A stretch of DNA of 64,000 nt from Adenanthera pavonina. Taxonomy: Eukaryota > Streptophyta > Magnoliopsida > Fabales > Fabaceae. The stretch spans positions 26,951,501-27,015,500 of the forward strand of contig JAIVEN010000015.1 in NCBI GenBank assembly GCA_026686845.1, in the 5' to 3' direction. A program made the translations under genes and the position numbers. Shown in pieces: positions 47,007 to 59,600 of this stretch (positions within the stretch are counted from its first letter, which is position 1; every line of letters begins with the position of its first letter). The notes below the pieces were generated by a model, which worked only from the letters and a program-made list of their open reading frames with translations, was not told the DNA's origin and made no database searches.

Positions 47007-50000
47007 TGTAACTCCTCATCCTTAGGTTCATTTCCCATATTTTAGAGTTCATCTAAGTCCAATTAGGCATGATTAGAAGCTTGAATCACATAAATATAAA
47101 AAACAGAATTTTCCTATTTATTAGGTCCTATTCATATTATCATTTCTATTTTACCCAAAAAATTTTAAAAATTCATAACTAATTCTACAAAAATCTTATT
47201 AAAGTAATTCAAGTCTCTAAAAATAGCTGAAACATTCTCTATATGGGAAAAAGCCATATAACATTTATTGGGCCAATTTGTATATTTTATTCTTCCAAAA
47301 ATCACTACAGATTTGGTCAATTTCTCTTTCTCAGGATTTTGGCCTTAATTTTAAAAATTCATATCTAACTCTACCCTGAGCTAATTCATGTATTCTTTAT
47401 GTCATTGGAAAGCCCTGTATATCTGCTTTCTAGAGATATTATTTTTGTACATTTATTTACCTTGTATAGGGCATAATTGACTTAAATTATTAAGGGTCAG
47501 AATACTACTTCTACTAGAATAGTTTTAAGAGAAATTACAGAACTCTTTTTTTATAGCTCCAAATACTATCAAACTAATGGAATTTGTTTCCTTAGAGTTA
47601 GAGGTTTCTAGAAATATAAACCATTGAATTTTTGGAGCTTTGTATGATTTTCTATTGCATTTTAAATTTTCCAATTTTCATGGCAAAAGTTTCAGTTTTT
47701 CTCTACATTGTCCAGTTCTGAACCCTAAATTCTAAAATTCATAACAATTTGAACACACATCTAAATGAGGTGATCTTTGGACCATATTAAATCTTGTTCC
47801 ATAGCTTTTAGGGCATACATAATACTTGCCCTAGATACTCTGATTTGAGCAAAGTGCCCTTGTTCTAGTAACTTTTGATCATCTTGAACCAATTTATGCT
47901 ATAACAAACATAATCAACTTCATAATGCATTTTCATCATCATTCATGGTATCAAATCCATACATAATATGATAAGAGGACTTGAAAGAATACTAATGAAC
48001 AATATAAGCCTCATACATCCATATATCACTTTACACAAAACTATTAAAAAAAACATAGCATCATAATCTCTAGTCTTCACCATTCTTCTCCTTGCTTTGA
48101 TCTCCTTTGCACCATTGTCATATCTTGTCCTTAGGTATGTTGGTAATTTTAAGGGGCGAGATTCAAAGAATCTCAGTTGCAGCAATCTATTCATACAATC
48201 ATATTATCATACAAAACATTGAAAGATAATAAAATTATTCATCAAATACTTGAAACAATCAATGCCATAATATTTCATAAAAATTTCGGCATAGTTTCAT
48301 TTTATAAAATGAACATCCAGAGGCCTTAAACCTCAACAAACACCTCAATCGATCATCACAATTCATCACAAGACATCATTATAAACACATGGCATAACAA
48401 TAACTTCTTGAAAATCAATTATGATAACATAAAGTATAAATAGGAAGCTTGCTACCTTAGAAGTTTGCCTTGCTTTTCATACTTTGTACTTTCTTTATTT
48501 AGCTTTTCACAACTTCCTTGAATCCTAGTGTATCATAATACAAGGTCATTATCCACTATTTTAATGATGTCCATGAAAAAATATGCACAAAAACCCTTAA
48601 AATTCTAGTTTGCATTTTTCTAGCTTTCTCTTGTACAACAATCTTGTGTTTACCTATTTTGAACCCAAGAAACCCATTTTTGAGGTCAAAATCATGAAAT
48701 TCCTTCTCTATTTCTAACCTTAATTTGACCAAAATCATGCATAAAATGGAGGGAAAATATTTAGCATGCTATGCTCCAAACCATTCATGGAAACTTACTT
48801 TAAATGACTTTTCCAAGCTTTTCCATATGTTTAACTAACAAAAACTCATCTTCTTCCTACACTAAGCTTGGCCAAAATTTCATGGTGGAAGGTAGGAGAA
48901 GACAACTCAATAAGACCACTCTTAAACACTTGAAAACACAAAGCAAAATGCTTAGAAACTTACCAACAACTCAAGTCTTCAAGCTTTGATCTTTAGTTTT
49001 CTCTTCCTCTTCTCCTTTTCTTCTCTTCCTCTCATGTCTCTCTCCCTTTTCTTTTCTATTTTTAGACCTCTATTTCTTGCCTTAACATCTGTAAGTGTCA
49101 ACCAAAGAGAGAGAAAGAGTAGGCATAACAACTCATATGATAAAATTGGCTTGTCTTTAGTTATTTCCTTGACTACTTCTTGGAGAAGTAGTTTCATAAA
49201 TTAATAAAATAATTGAATTCCCTCACATGGGCAGCTGCAGCCACGTCAAAATGAGAGGAGATTGTAAGATTAACTTGCTTAATTAACTTGACTAATCATG
49301 TTTATTTTAATTACCCAACTGGTGTTAACTTTATGCATTACTTTATTAAAGCAATTTAACAAATTCCCTCCATTTCCTTGCTGCTGGAAGTCATGAATAT
49401 AGAGGAAATTAATGTCTACAAATTGCTTTCTAATTTTTAATGGACCAAAATGTCCTTTACTGATCACTTTTACCTATACCGATTAAATATTTTTGTCGTA
49501 ATTGTTACTAAATTAGTACAGGATTATCCAAATACTTTTAGATTAAAATCATTATCTTGTCCCAAACTATATTTGGGTTAGGTCCATTTACTGTCTTTGA
49601 CCCGGTACTGCTTTTTCTGTGATCTAAAATAACCTTTATCGTATAAAATTGTAACTTTTATTCCAATTGCCCATAATAAATTTATATTGACTTTATTAAA
49701 TGCCAATCACAATTCCATTGGGTTTAGCTCATCAAGAGCTTCATTTTGACTATAATTTTTCATATTTATAAAAATACCCTAGACTTAGGGCAAATTTATA
49801 ATTGTTAGAACTTTCAGGTCATTAACTGTAATTTTGGTAACTTCTTTCATCCTCCACGTTAATTCGGTTGTGGGCTAAATTGTAAAGTATTTTCATTTCT
49901 TACGGAAAAATTACCATTTTCTTATTTTCCAGTCTATCCTGTAAAAATGATTATTTTGCCCTTTTCCATTTCCTTTTGTCTTTTTGTTTTTGCTGTTTCC

Positions 50001-50504
50001 TTATACATTTTATGATATCAACATTTTTTCTTTGGGGCTTAAATGAAATTTTCATATTTTATTCCCTAACCTGGGAAATGACCTTTTTGCCCATGAGCTG
50101 GGTCAAAAACAAAATTACTAATTCTACCAAGTATTTTCTTGTAATTTTTCCCAAAGACCAATATTTTTTATCATTTCTTTCTCACTATTCACATTAACTT
50201 TCAAATTGGTCTATCTATCAACCTAGACCTCCCGGCTACATTATACTTATATCATTGCACTCAGTTTGGGATGAGTTTCCATTCAAGTGGTATATTGTAT
50301 ACCTTCCAAGGTATGTTCTGAAATTAATTTTTGCTAAGAACCTTTTGAAAAATTAATTGTGATTGAGGTCCATGCATAGTTTCTTCCAAAAATTATATGG
50401 AAAACTAATTCCATCCAAGCACCGAGCATATAAACTTACCATCTTCCTTCATTTCTCATCTTTTCATAAATTTTATCGCATATCATAAAAGTAGGGATAT
50501 TACA
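47007..50504 (-). mobile_element. Solo LTR, gypsy-type, minus strand, near-perfect TSD
   Basis: The minus strand starts TGTAATATCCCTACTTTTA (50504) and ends GAGTTACA (47007). Flanks are CATTT (47002-47006) and TATTT (50505-50509), one mismatch. Landmarks shared with the other gypsy-type LTRs, in reverse complement, include GAGATTCAAAGAATCTCAG at about 48158-48176 and CAATTTAGCCCACAA near 49865. At 3498 bp it is about 1 kb longer than its relatives, mainly in the 5' part (49900-50500). No coding content. Confidence 0.75.
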
Positions 50505-50509
50505 TATTT

Positions 50510-53500
50510 GCCTGCTATTTCCATGTTTATTAACAGTATATGCCTGTTTTTTGAAGGGAAGGATGATGTGTTCTATTTATTTATTTATTTTCTTACTTGC
50601 TATTAAATGATTAAATGATGTCCTATAGAAATTTGAGTTTTTGGACTTCCTTTATGTTAGGCCCCTACTCCAAGATCACTTGAACTAAGTTGGTATGATT
50701 GTTTAATTTTTAAAATAAGCTCCTTATTAGCTAAGATAATTTTTTGCTATAAGCTATCATACTCATACATTTAAGTCCTAATACAAAGTTTTACCACTTG
50801 CCACCAGTGTTGCCCATATTACAGCTATTCCTACCCCCTTTTCAATCCTGAGTTACCTTTTTGTGACTCCAAATTATCTTATGAACACGCTTTAAGCAGT
50901 TTTTCAAAACATACCAAGTCAGCATGCTACTTTAACCATTCAAAACCCCTTTAGCATGATTCTCCATTGTTAAATGTTAATCTTTATTCTCTCCACTATA
51001 AATAGTTCCACATGACCTCATAGAGATTAATCAAATTTCTTATACTGAAAGTGTTGTTACTCTACCCAATATCTTCTAGAGATTCTCCCTCTTCATTACC
51101 CTCATTAGACATTGTTGCTTATCACACTTAAGAGTTATTCCTAGCTAGTAGCCATAAAGGAACTAATAGCATAGTTGCTTTATTTATGGGTGTAGGAGTC
51201 CTACCTCCTGTAGATATAATTTATGGTATATACAAGAACAATTTACTTTTCTTACCTAAAAAATTACTTGTAACTACTATGTTCTTCCTAAATCCAAGTC
51301 CTCATTATTGGTTAGGATTCCTAACAATTTTATATCTTTAAATCCCCTTGAAGGCTTGAACCCACTTTTTATCATAACAATATGTTTTTGGAATAGTAAG
51401 GAGGTGTATGATGGAAAGCCATCAACTTTTTGAAGATGCATATTTGATTTTGCATGCACAATCATCTTTAATTGATATCAAATATTTATCACTATTGAAT
51501 CTTTAGTCACTTGGTGAAGTTAGTAGTTTAATTTTCAATTTTAACCAACATTCTTCGATAGTATGTAGCATTGAAATCATTGGAGGACCTGCAAAATTAT
51601 AGAGAATCAAAATTTTGTAAGTGTTAAGAAACTACAATTTTTACTTTTGTAGTACTAAAATAAAGTTCATTTGCTAAATGGTTCTATAATTGCTATTAAA
51701 ATAATTGTACTAAAGTCGTGCAATATCAAATTGGATGCTAATGGCCTTTTGATATATTTGATATTGATATGATTAAGGGGTGTTGGAGTAACTTAGAGAG
51801 GGTATATTGGAAGTTGATGTAATCCTAATCTTGTTCTTGTTGAACATGGCTTGATGAAACAGTTCAAAGAATTGAATAAGATGACTTTATGGCTTAGCAA
51901 TCCTAATAAATTCATTTTATAGGACTTTTTAATCAATAAAAGAAACTAGTAATGAAGTTTTTATATGGTCATTTGAAATAGTTTTAATTCAAGAAAAAAA
52001 TTATATATATAAGCATAGATAAAAGTTATATATAACTTGGAGCATAAGCTTATTTATATGCCGTATAAGCTTTCATATATATAAGCTTATATATAAGCTT
52101 ATTAACCTTATATATGCTTATATACATAAGCTTAATTCAAGAAAGAGAACATGTGTTGGCACTAATTCTTAGAACAAGAAAGAAAGCACATGTTGATCAA
52201 GGGTAGAGGAATGATTTGGCTTCCTCCTTATGCAATCTCTAGAATGAGATTTTGCTTTCTTTTTTTTAACACTTGATTCTATGATAATGTTTAATATCCC
52301 TCTCATATTGCAAAATTACGAGATTTGTTTGTCCTTTGTTTGGGAAACTTGTTTTGTTTATTTTCAAATGTTAATTCATATAATAATTGAAACTGAATTA
52401 AAACTTACATATATGCTTCTTCCTTTGTTGACATTGTAAAATGTTATGAATTTCACTAGAGAGTATAAATTCCTATGTGCACTATCTTATGCCAAACTTG
52501 TTTTGTTTACTTTCAAAGATCAACTCATAGTTTTAGGATCACTTGAAATGATAATCATGATTATGCTACTGCTTTTCTAGGTTTCCTTTAGTCTTTTGCT
52601 CAAATTACCTGCAAAACAAATTCAAGAGTGTTCTTTTTCATTGTGCTTCTTTTTTATCACAAATTAATTAATATCAATTCTTTTGGATTGTGCTTCTTCT
52701 TTATGATTATTCTATTGTTATGAAGTTGCAATTGATGGAATTGGAAGAGTGATTATATATATACAGCCACAAAATTCTTAACGATTTTTCTCTTTTAATG
52801 TTTTTACTTTACCTTTAAAGACTATATATATACTTATAGATTGCAATTATGGTAGTTCATAATAAAATGAATTATTTCTACCACCTAAGATAAAAAAAAG
52901 ACTTATCTATTAAATCATAGTTTACTAGCTATAAAATACCCTCATCTGTTAAACGTTCAATAGGATACACTACTTACATAGCACATCTCTTCTCATGGGG
53001 AAGGATACTTTGCATTTTGGTTGTTTTGAGATAAACTGATTCTTTTCATTTAGTTTCCTTTCCATATCTAAAGATTATTTATGTTAAAAATTGAGATTAG
53101 GCAATGAATGTGTCGATAGCTAATAGAAGTTTGCAAAATGATGTGATGCAATCTTTGTCAATGTCATGTGTTCCTAAGGTATCTTCTTATGCATCTGGCA
53201 TGCTTCCTAATCATTTTTCAAGTGTTATAGTTTGAACACTCATATATTTGTTATCTATTTTAGATCTAACCAGAATTTTTTCGAGTATGAAACAATGGAT
53301 TATTTTTAGTCATATTTAGTAGGCTATCTATTGAGATTTCTTTTTCTTTTTCCTTTTGGTTTCCAATGTATAGACATGTGCACGTGCTGAAGGATTTCTA
53401 GCATATCCTTTATTCTTCTAAGGATTCTTTTTAAACTTATGTCATTTGCATAACCATTGAAGTCACTATTGCTAATTTGTGCTCTTGAAGGAGTAAGGTA

Positions 53501-54067
53501 GTATACCTTCACACTACACTAAGCTTTTTGTTTTCAAGGGAATGTTTCATATGAAAATGCTTGCACTATTAATTTGTTGTAGATTGTTTGCATGCACTCT
53601 GTTAACGCAAATTAGAAGTGCCTCTTATTCATTGGATTCTATTCATCTTGATAGTTGAGCAATCATATTTGCAGGTATGTGCCATTAACTTTTAACTATT
53701 TTTTATGTAATCAGTTGAGTTCACTGATTGAATGCCCTTTAACGTTGAAGGTCATGAAGAGAAAATTGGTTATGTCAATACAAGGTTCGAGGAAGATTGA
53801 CCATGCACAATATTTGTTAACATATTGATTATAGATTATTTATAGTGTTTGAGGCATTGTTTAGGAATTTTTTTTCCTTATTTAACCATTTTGTAGTGTC
53901 AAGTTATTGTTTATTTGTGATACATAAGTCCATACTAATTTGTAAGTACTTTTTAATGTAATCAATTTTATTTTTTGTCAATAGGTTTATTAGAGTCCAT
54001 ATATTTTGATAATGAATTCATTGAGTATCAATTTTTTTTAAATAATGGGTTTCTTTTGTACATGGTT
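50510..54067. other. AT-rich sequence, no gene recognised
   Basis: No domain-bearing frame. A cluster of TATATAAGCTTA-type palindromes lies at 51990-52136. The stretch 53100-53230 is open for about 45 codons but matches nothing I know. Part of it may belong to the CACTA-like element that ends at 54238. Confidence 0.35.
51990..52136. repeat. Cluster of palindromes around TATATAAGCTTA
   Basis: Five to six close copies of TATAAGCTTA / TAAGCTTATATA alternate in both orientations, so the segment can fold into alternative hairpins. Low sequence complexity. Confidence 0.6.
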
Positions 54068-54238
54068 ATATAAAAATAGATTTTTGTAGGCAGTTATATA
54101 TATAACGGCCCACAAAAGAAGACATTATAATTGTCTATAAAAGTCATCCCCTTTTCTTAGTGCTCAAATAGTAGGCGGTTCATAACCACCAAGAAAGACA
54201 AAAAATAACCACTTAGAAAACTCATTTCTGTAGTAGTG
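54068..54238. mobile_element. CACTA-like terminus with GTAGGCGGTT hairpin repeats
   Basis: Contains TTTTTGTAGGCAGTTATAT, GTAGGCGGTTCATAACC and ends ATTTCTGTAGTAGTG, a CACTACTACAGAAAT-type end on the opposite strand. Closely related to 61146-61322. The other element end was not located. Confidence 0.55.
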
Positions 54239-54994
54239 TCCATTTTCCATCAATTTCTCACACTTTCTCACTAAATCCTTTCCATGTTTCACCAATTTGT
54301 CCTCTCTCCTCCATCAATTACACCTGAATTCATCACTTCCTTGCTGTTCTGAAGTTGAACCTAATTGAATCCAAGTTGAAGAATTGATATTTGGAAGCAT
54401 ATTAGTCATCAATTTCTTCTTTATTCTACTTGTGCTTATGGCTGCAAATTTCTTCCTTCAACTTGTTGGATCGACTATACCAAATTTGGGCTTTGTAGGC
54501 ACCTAAAAGTAGGTGGTTATTTAAACAAACACTTAAACATATTATGTGAATTAAAAATAAAAAATTAAATTAATTTTTATAAGACTTTAGCGAGCAGTTT
54601 AATCTAAAACCGCCTTCTAATATCAACGTAACAAACTTTAGTAGGTGGTTCTAAATAGAAACCGCCTTCTAATGTCTTTTTTTTTTTTTGTAATAACACA
54701 CTATTCCTTTCAGGGCTAAATACATAGGTTTTCGAACATAAGCTCTCTCTAGCTTTATTGTGTTCAACCCCATTTGTCTAAACTACTCTCAATCTCCTTC
54801 CCTCGCGTTAAATCTCTCTCTACCATTTTTGTTGCTAGTATGTTCTTCTCCCCCATCATGTTTCACTATAAGCTCTCTACCTCCTTCACAGCTCTCGCCT
54901 CTAGCTCGTAGCTTTGTACATCATCTCGCATTCGTCTCATTGTCTCGGCGTCTGTATAGCCTCTTCCTTCCTCCTCCTCGTCTTTGACCAAGAA
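54239..54994. other. Sequence with further GTAGGTGGTT-type repeats, then pyrimidine-rich DNA
   Basis: 54490-54690 holds AAGTAGGTGGTTATTT and two copies of AACCGCCTTCTAAT, so another related element piece is likely. 54730-54990 is CT-rich with no recognisable product. It continues after the LTR at 56663, as the target duplication shows. Confidence 0.4.
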
Positions 54995-54999
54995 CCTCT
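54995..54999. repeat. Target-site duplication CCTCT (left copy; right copy 56658-56662)
   Basis: Perfect 5-bp direct repeat at the ends of the solo LTR 55000-56657. Confidence 0.83.
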
Positions 55000-56657
55000 T
55001 ATTAGTTAGGCTGACTTCCCAAGAGGGGGGTAAATTAGGAAATTTGAAAATTTTCTGCACAAGGTGAAAACAATGAAGAAAGCAAGGTATGATAGAAAAA
55101 CAGAGTATAAAATAGTAAGATAAAAGAGTAGTGATAGAGAGAAGAAAAACTCTAATATTTATCCTGGTTCGGTCTCTTCTCTTGACCTACGTCCAGTCCC
55201 CAAGACACCACTTGAGATTTTCCACTATTCAGCAAGAATTCAACGGGCTTCTTGCAAATGCCACAGTACAACTTCAGTGCTCTGTTTTCTAGAGCTCACT
55301 CAATCACTTTCTGCACTTTCACAAAGTGCTTTATAATCCGTTGTGATATCTCCTCACAAGAAAATCTATCTTCCAGATGAAGATTAGATTGTTTACAAAG
55401 ATGAAACTCTCTAGAATAGAGTGAATATGAAAGTTGAAGCACAAGTATTGAAGTAAGAGGGTAAAAGTCTTTGAGTAGAAGATTTGGCAGAATTTCAGTA
55501 TATACAAATTTTAATTCATTACCCACAACTTCAAATGATATTATATTTATAGATTTAGGTCTCAAATGTCCGTTAGAGACAAAATCTATCCGTTGGGGAA
55601 GTTATCCAACGGTTACTCTGAAAAACTATCCGTTAACCAACCGCATTTAATGCTTCTGACATACTGAAATTCGAATTTCGGTTGGTCAACAGACGAATTT
55701 CGAAGGAACTGAAGGTTAAAACTTCCAACGTTGAAGTACTGAAGTTCGTCTGTTCATGAAGTGAAATTTAAATTTTCAAACTTAGAAAATGTTACCATGT
55801 TGTGACATACGAATTTTCAAGAAGAAAGTTTTTCTGTTAAGTGTGAACAATATTTTAAATTTGCTACAGTGCCCTTGAAATTCGAATTTTGGAACCCCAA
55901 AATTCGTCTGTCCATAGCATGCTCAAGAAGCACAGTAGTTCATTTTCTTTCAAAATTCGAATTTTACAAGAGTGAAGTTCGTTTGTCAGAGAGACCTCTT
56001 TTCAGACTTACTTCAACATTCAAATTTGCAAACACTGTCCTTTGTATGTCATCATATCATTTCAATAGACTCACAACTTTAGCTTTTAAAATTCGAATTT
56101 CCATGTTCAAAGTTCGTCTGTCAGTGAGCAATTTTGAAACTCAATATAATCTTGATTTCAGATGAACTTTATTCAGACGAATTTCTCCAGTTTTCATAAG
56201 TTTCATTTAGTCTGAAATTCAAATGTTCAAAACTCAAAGTTCTTCTGTTGCTCAAAAGCTTCTTTCAGACACTTATGAAAATTCAAATTTTGGAAAAGCA
56301 AAATTCGTCTGTTAGAGAAGCATCTCTTCAGACTTATTCAGTTTTAGCTCGAAATTTGAATTTCCAAAGCCAAAGTTCGAATTTCCAACATGAAAGTTCA
56401 ATATAAACCTTTAAAACTTCGTCTGTTAGTGGGTGTTTTTCAAATATTTCATTATTTAACTTAAAATCAAGGTTTTAAAACATCTTTCCACCAAATCAAA
56501 ATCTTTTACCCATATTTAAACATATCTAATGATCCTACAACAAATTTTGCACAGATTACCCAGAACTTGTTCACTTGAACCATTTTGAGCTCCTTTGATA
56601 TCTTCATTCCAAGCTCTTGAATGTTGGTTTGGAATCATCAAAACTCTATATTCAACA
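55000..56657 (-). mobile_element. Solo LTR, Ty1/copia-type, TSD CCTCT
   Basis: Related to 2412-4269 along its length and in the same orientation. The minus strand starts TGTTGAATATAGAG and ends CCTAACTAATA (terminal CA changed to TA). The perfect duplication CCTCT is at 54995-54999 and 56658-56662. It has the U5-type block GGACTGGACGTAGGTCAAG near 55180-55200 and the same TTCGTCTGT / AATTCGAATTT repeats. 1658 bp, 200 bp shorter than the first copy. Solo, with no internal sequence. Confidence 0.87.
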
Positions 56658-56662
56658 CCTCT

Positions 56663-59600
56663 TTCCCTCTCGTCAAATCTCAGCTTAGGCTTTACTTATT
56701 GTCAAGCCTCAAGTCTTCGAGTCCTACGCCATCTGCCCCTACTATGTTCTTCATTATCATCGTCATTGTTCTTCATCATCTCTTATGAGTATGCTCATCT
56801 TCCCTCAGGTCGTCTATCTTCTCATCTTTTGTCTGCTCTCTTCTCTTCTTTATCGATTTGAGGAATTTGGATTAAGTTTGGAATTTTGGAATCACACTCT
56901 TGGTGGTCATTGGCAGCTGCTTTAGGATAGATCTGTTAATGCCCTTACTTTTTTTTTAATCCATATTTACAATTTGCATCTATCAAAAATATATTTGGGT
57001 CTATTCATCAATTGTAATGCTTAAAACACCGCTTTCATGGGTCATAGTGCTTTGTGTCTCATTGTTAATTCTAAATAGATTTAGGTTCAAACTGAGCCAG
57101 GAAAAGGGTCACTTTAAAAGGCATAAAACTTGAGGAATGTTGGAGGAAGAATTGGTGCCATGAGCATTCAAGCTGATTGCGGTGGTCTACATTTGAGAAT
57201 CAGGCGAAGTGATGTCGAGTTCATCTAACACATGGTTGGTGCATCCTATAACTGCATCACAAATCAATTTGACTACTTCCTAAAAAGCTGAAGTTCCTTA
57301 GAAATTCCTATAGGTAATGTCACTTATTTGTATTGCTTGTGTTGTCCATTGTAGAGAAAGAACTATAGTACTGGTCAATGAGCACTGGGTTTTGAACATC
57401 ATTTAGTATTTTGTTCTCATATGTGACCTTTCTGACATACCAAATCCTCCCTGGTTTATGAACAATACATTGTATTTGTATTTGGTCAAAACATGATTGA
57501 ATGAGCATATTAACAATCAATAATAATGTAAAAATGTGGGTATATATTTTGGAGTTTAAAGAATATAAGCATAGACGAAAAACGAGAGAAATCAAATTAC
57601 AAATAGAATTCAAACGATTATGGGTCTTTCTTCTTATTATTATTTGTGTGAATATTTTTTCTAGTGGTTTGTAGATTTCCATTCTTTCCTTTTTTGTCCA
57701 GCACATTGTAGATTTCTAAATGTTTTTATAGTTAGTTTTGAACATGGTCAAGTGAGCTTCTTTGTAAGTTCATTTTTTGAGCTTCTCTTTAAAGTAATTT
57801 TTCATTAGAACTTTCAAACTAAAACACACAATCGATTCACATCTATGGGTTAATGTAAGTGTTTTGGGTTTATTTTTGAAAGTTCAAATTGTAAACTTTT
57901 TTTTATCTTAATCTGTATATGTATATGTATATGTACATGTATATGTATATGTATATGTATGCTATTGGAAATCATGAAGATGTTTTATGAATAATGTGGT
58001 TTTCAACTTTGGGCTATGTGCAACACATAGAACCTGAGATCTAGTTATTTATGAAAGGGAGCATAAAGACAATCTAAGATAATCTGGAAAGTCTAGATTT
58101 TAATTTTTGTATCTTTTAATACTAAATCATAATTTGTTTTGCAGTTGCAGTTAGAAGTTATTCTATTGTGTATTTTATTCTCTTTGTGTGTTTATTTGTT
58201 GCCTGCCAAGTCTTGATTCTTACTCCATTTGAAGATCTTGTGAAGGTGCAATTTCGAAGACCTCTTCCACTGCACCATAAGTTCCACCTACTCCCAAGCT
58301 TCTAATGCGAAACATGAACATTCAACATATATCACAAAGACTTTTATAAATTACTTATTCGTTTCAGCATGGGATATATATATATATATATGACAAGTAG
58401 GATTTAAGAAATGATCACCTTATGCCATGACCATTTACTATTTTTCCTGTAAATGATGTTTGAAATTTGTAGTTTGTCTATTGTATTATAGGTTTACCGC
58501 ATAAGTTATCTGTTATTTTCTTCTGATGAATATGCTTGAATAAGTTTACATGAAATGAAATTTGTCATTTTTGCTAAATGTACATTGACATGGCTGCTAC
58601 AAAATTTCTGTTCTTTGAGGCCTTGTGTAGATAAAATTATCAGTTGCTTGTAGGTGGGTGCATCAAGCTATCCTTGTTGTTTGTTATGGCCTTCTATAGT
58701 GAATGATTATTTCTGATCATTTTTAATGATTGCTAGATCTTTGTCTTTTATGTAATACGGTTACTAAGTGTAATAACTTCATTTTGTTGTCATTCCTTTG
58801 AGTAAAAATCTTCTAGGCCTGCATAGCTGTCTTATGCATTTACTGCCATACAAATTTTGATAGAAAGTATCTAATAGGAAGATGTAATAGCTGTTTCCTT
58901 TTGTTGTGTGTAGGAACATTGCTTCTTTATCATTTATATTATTTCTATTCTATTAAGATATTGTAGAGAATAGTCCTTCTCTCATGAATAAACATAGATG
59001 CATTGTCTGACTACCTGCCTCCTTCAACTGGGGGAATCACTCCCTCATTATGATTCTGTGGCTACTGTGTTAGTGATCCTAGGCATGGTTCGAGAAAGGT
59101 CATTTGTTCATCTTTCCACCAATGTACAGCTGTGACCTCCTTTTTTACCTTAATGTATATGACAATTACCAGGAGACTAAAAGCTATTCTTGGGGTCCTT
59201 ATACAATAGCTTCACTCTAGGCTAGACTAATCGTTCTTGTTTTAGGGCATTATTAACCATTTAAACCTTAACTGCTCCTCTTCTTATTATTATCCTTTAG
59301 CACAAGGTACAGGATGGGATATCCTGTACTTAGAGTTGGCAAACTCCATGCTCAATAATGATGTGCTTTTGAGGGGATCTATTGAATTTAAAATTTATTC
59401 TTCAATGCTTAAATGCAAGCATGTGATGCAATCACTGCAAGACCTTTTAGCCTCCAATTATTTGGATCAGCACATTCCATCTCTCAACTTATCTGTGTGT
59501 GTGGGAGAGGGGTTGTGATTTTGGCATCAAAAATAGGTGACAGCTTGTTTTTACTAAGAATACTCTCCATGCTTCTTGAATGTCTGGCTTAATCTCTCTT

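Noticed and set aside
57320..57706. 128-codon minus-strand frame
   Set aside because: Low-complexity content (runs of I, H, L, S), no motif and no conserved context.
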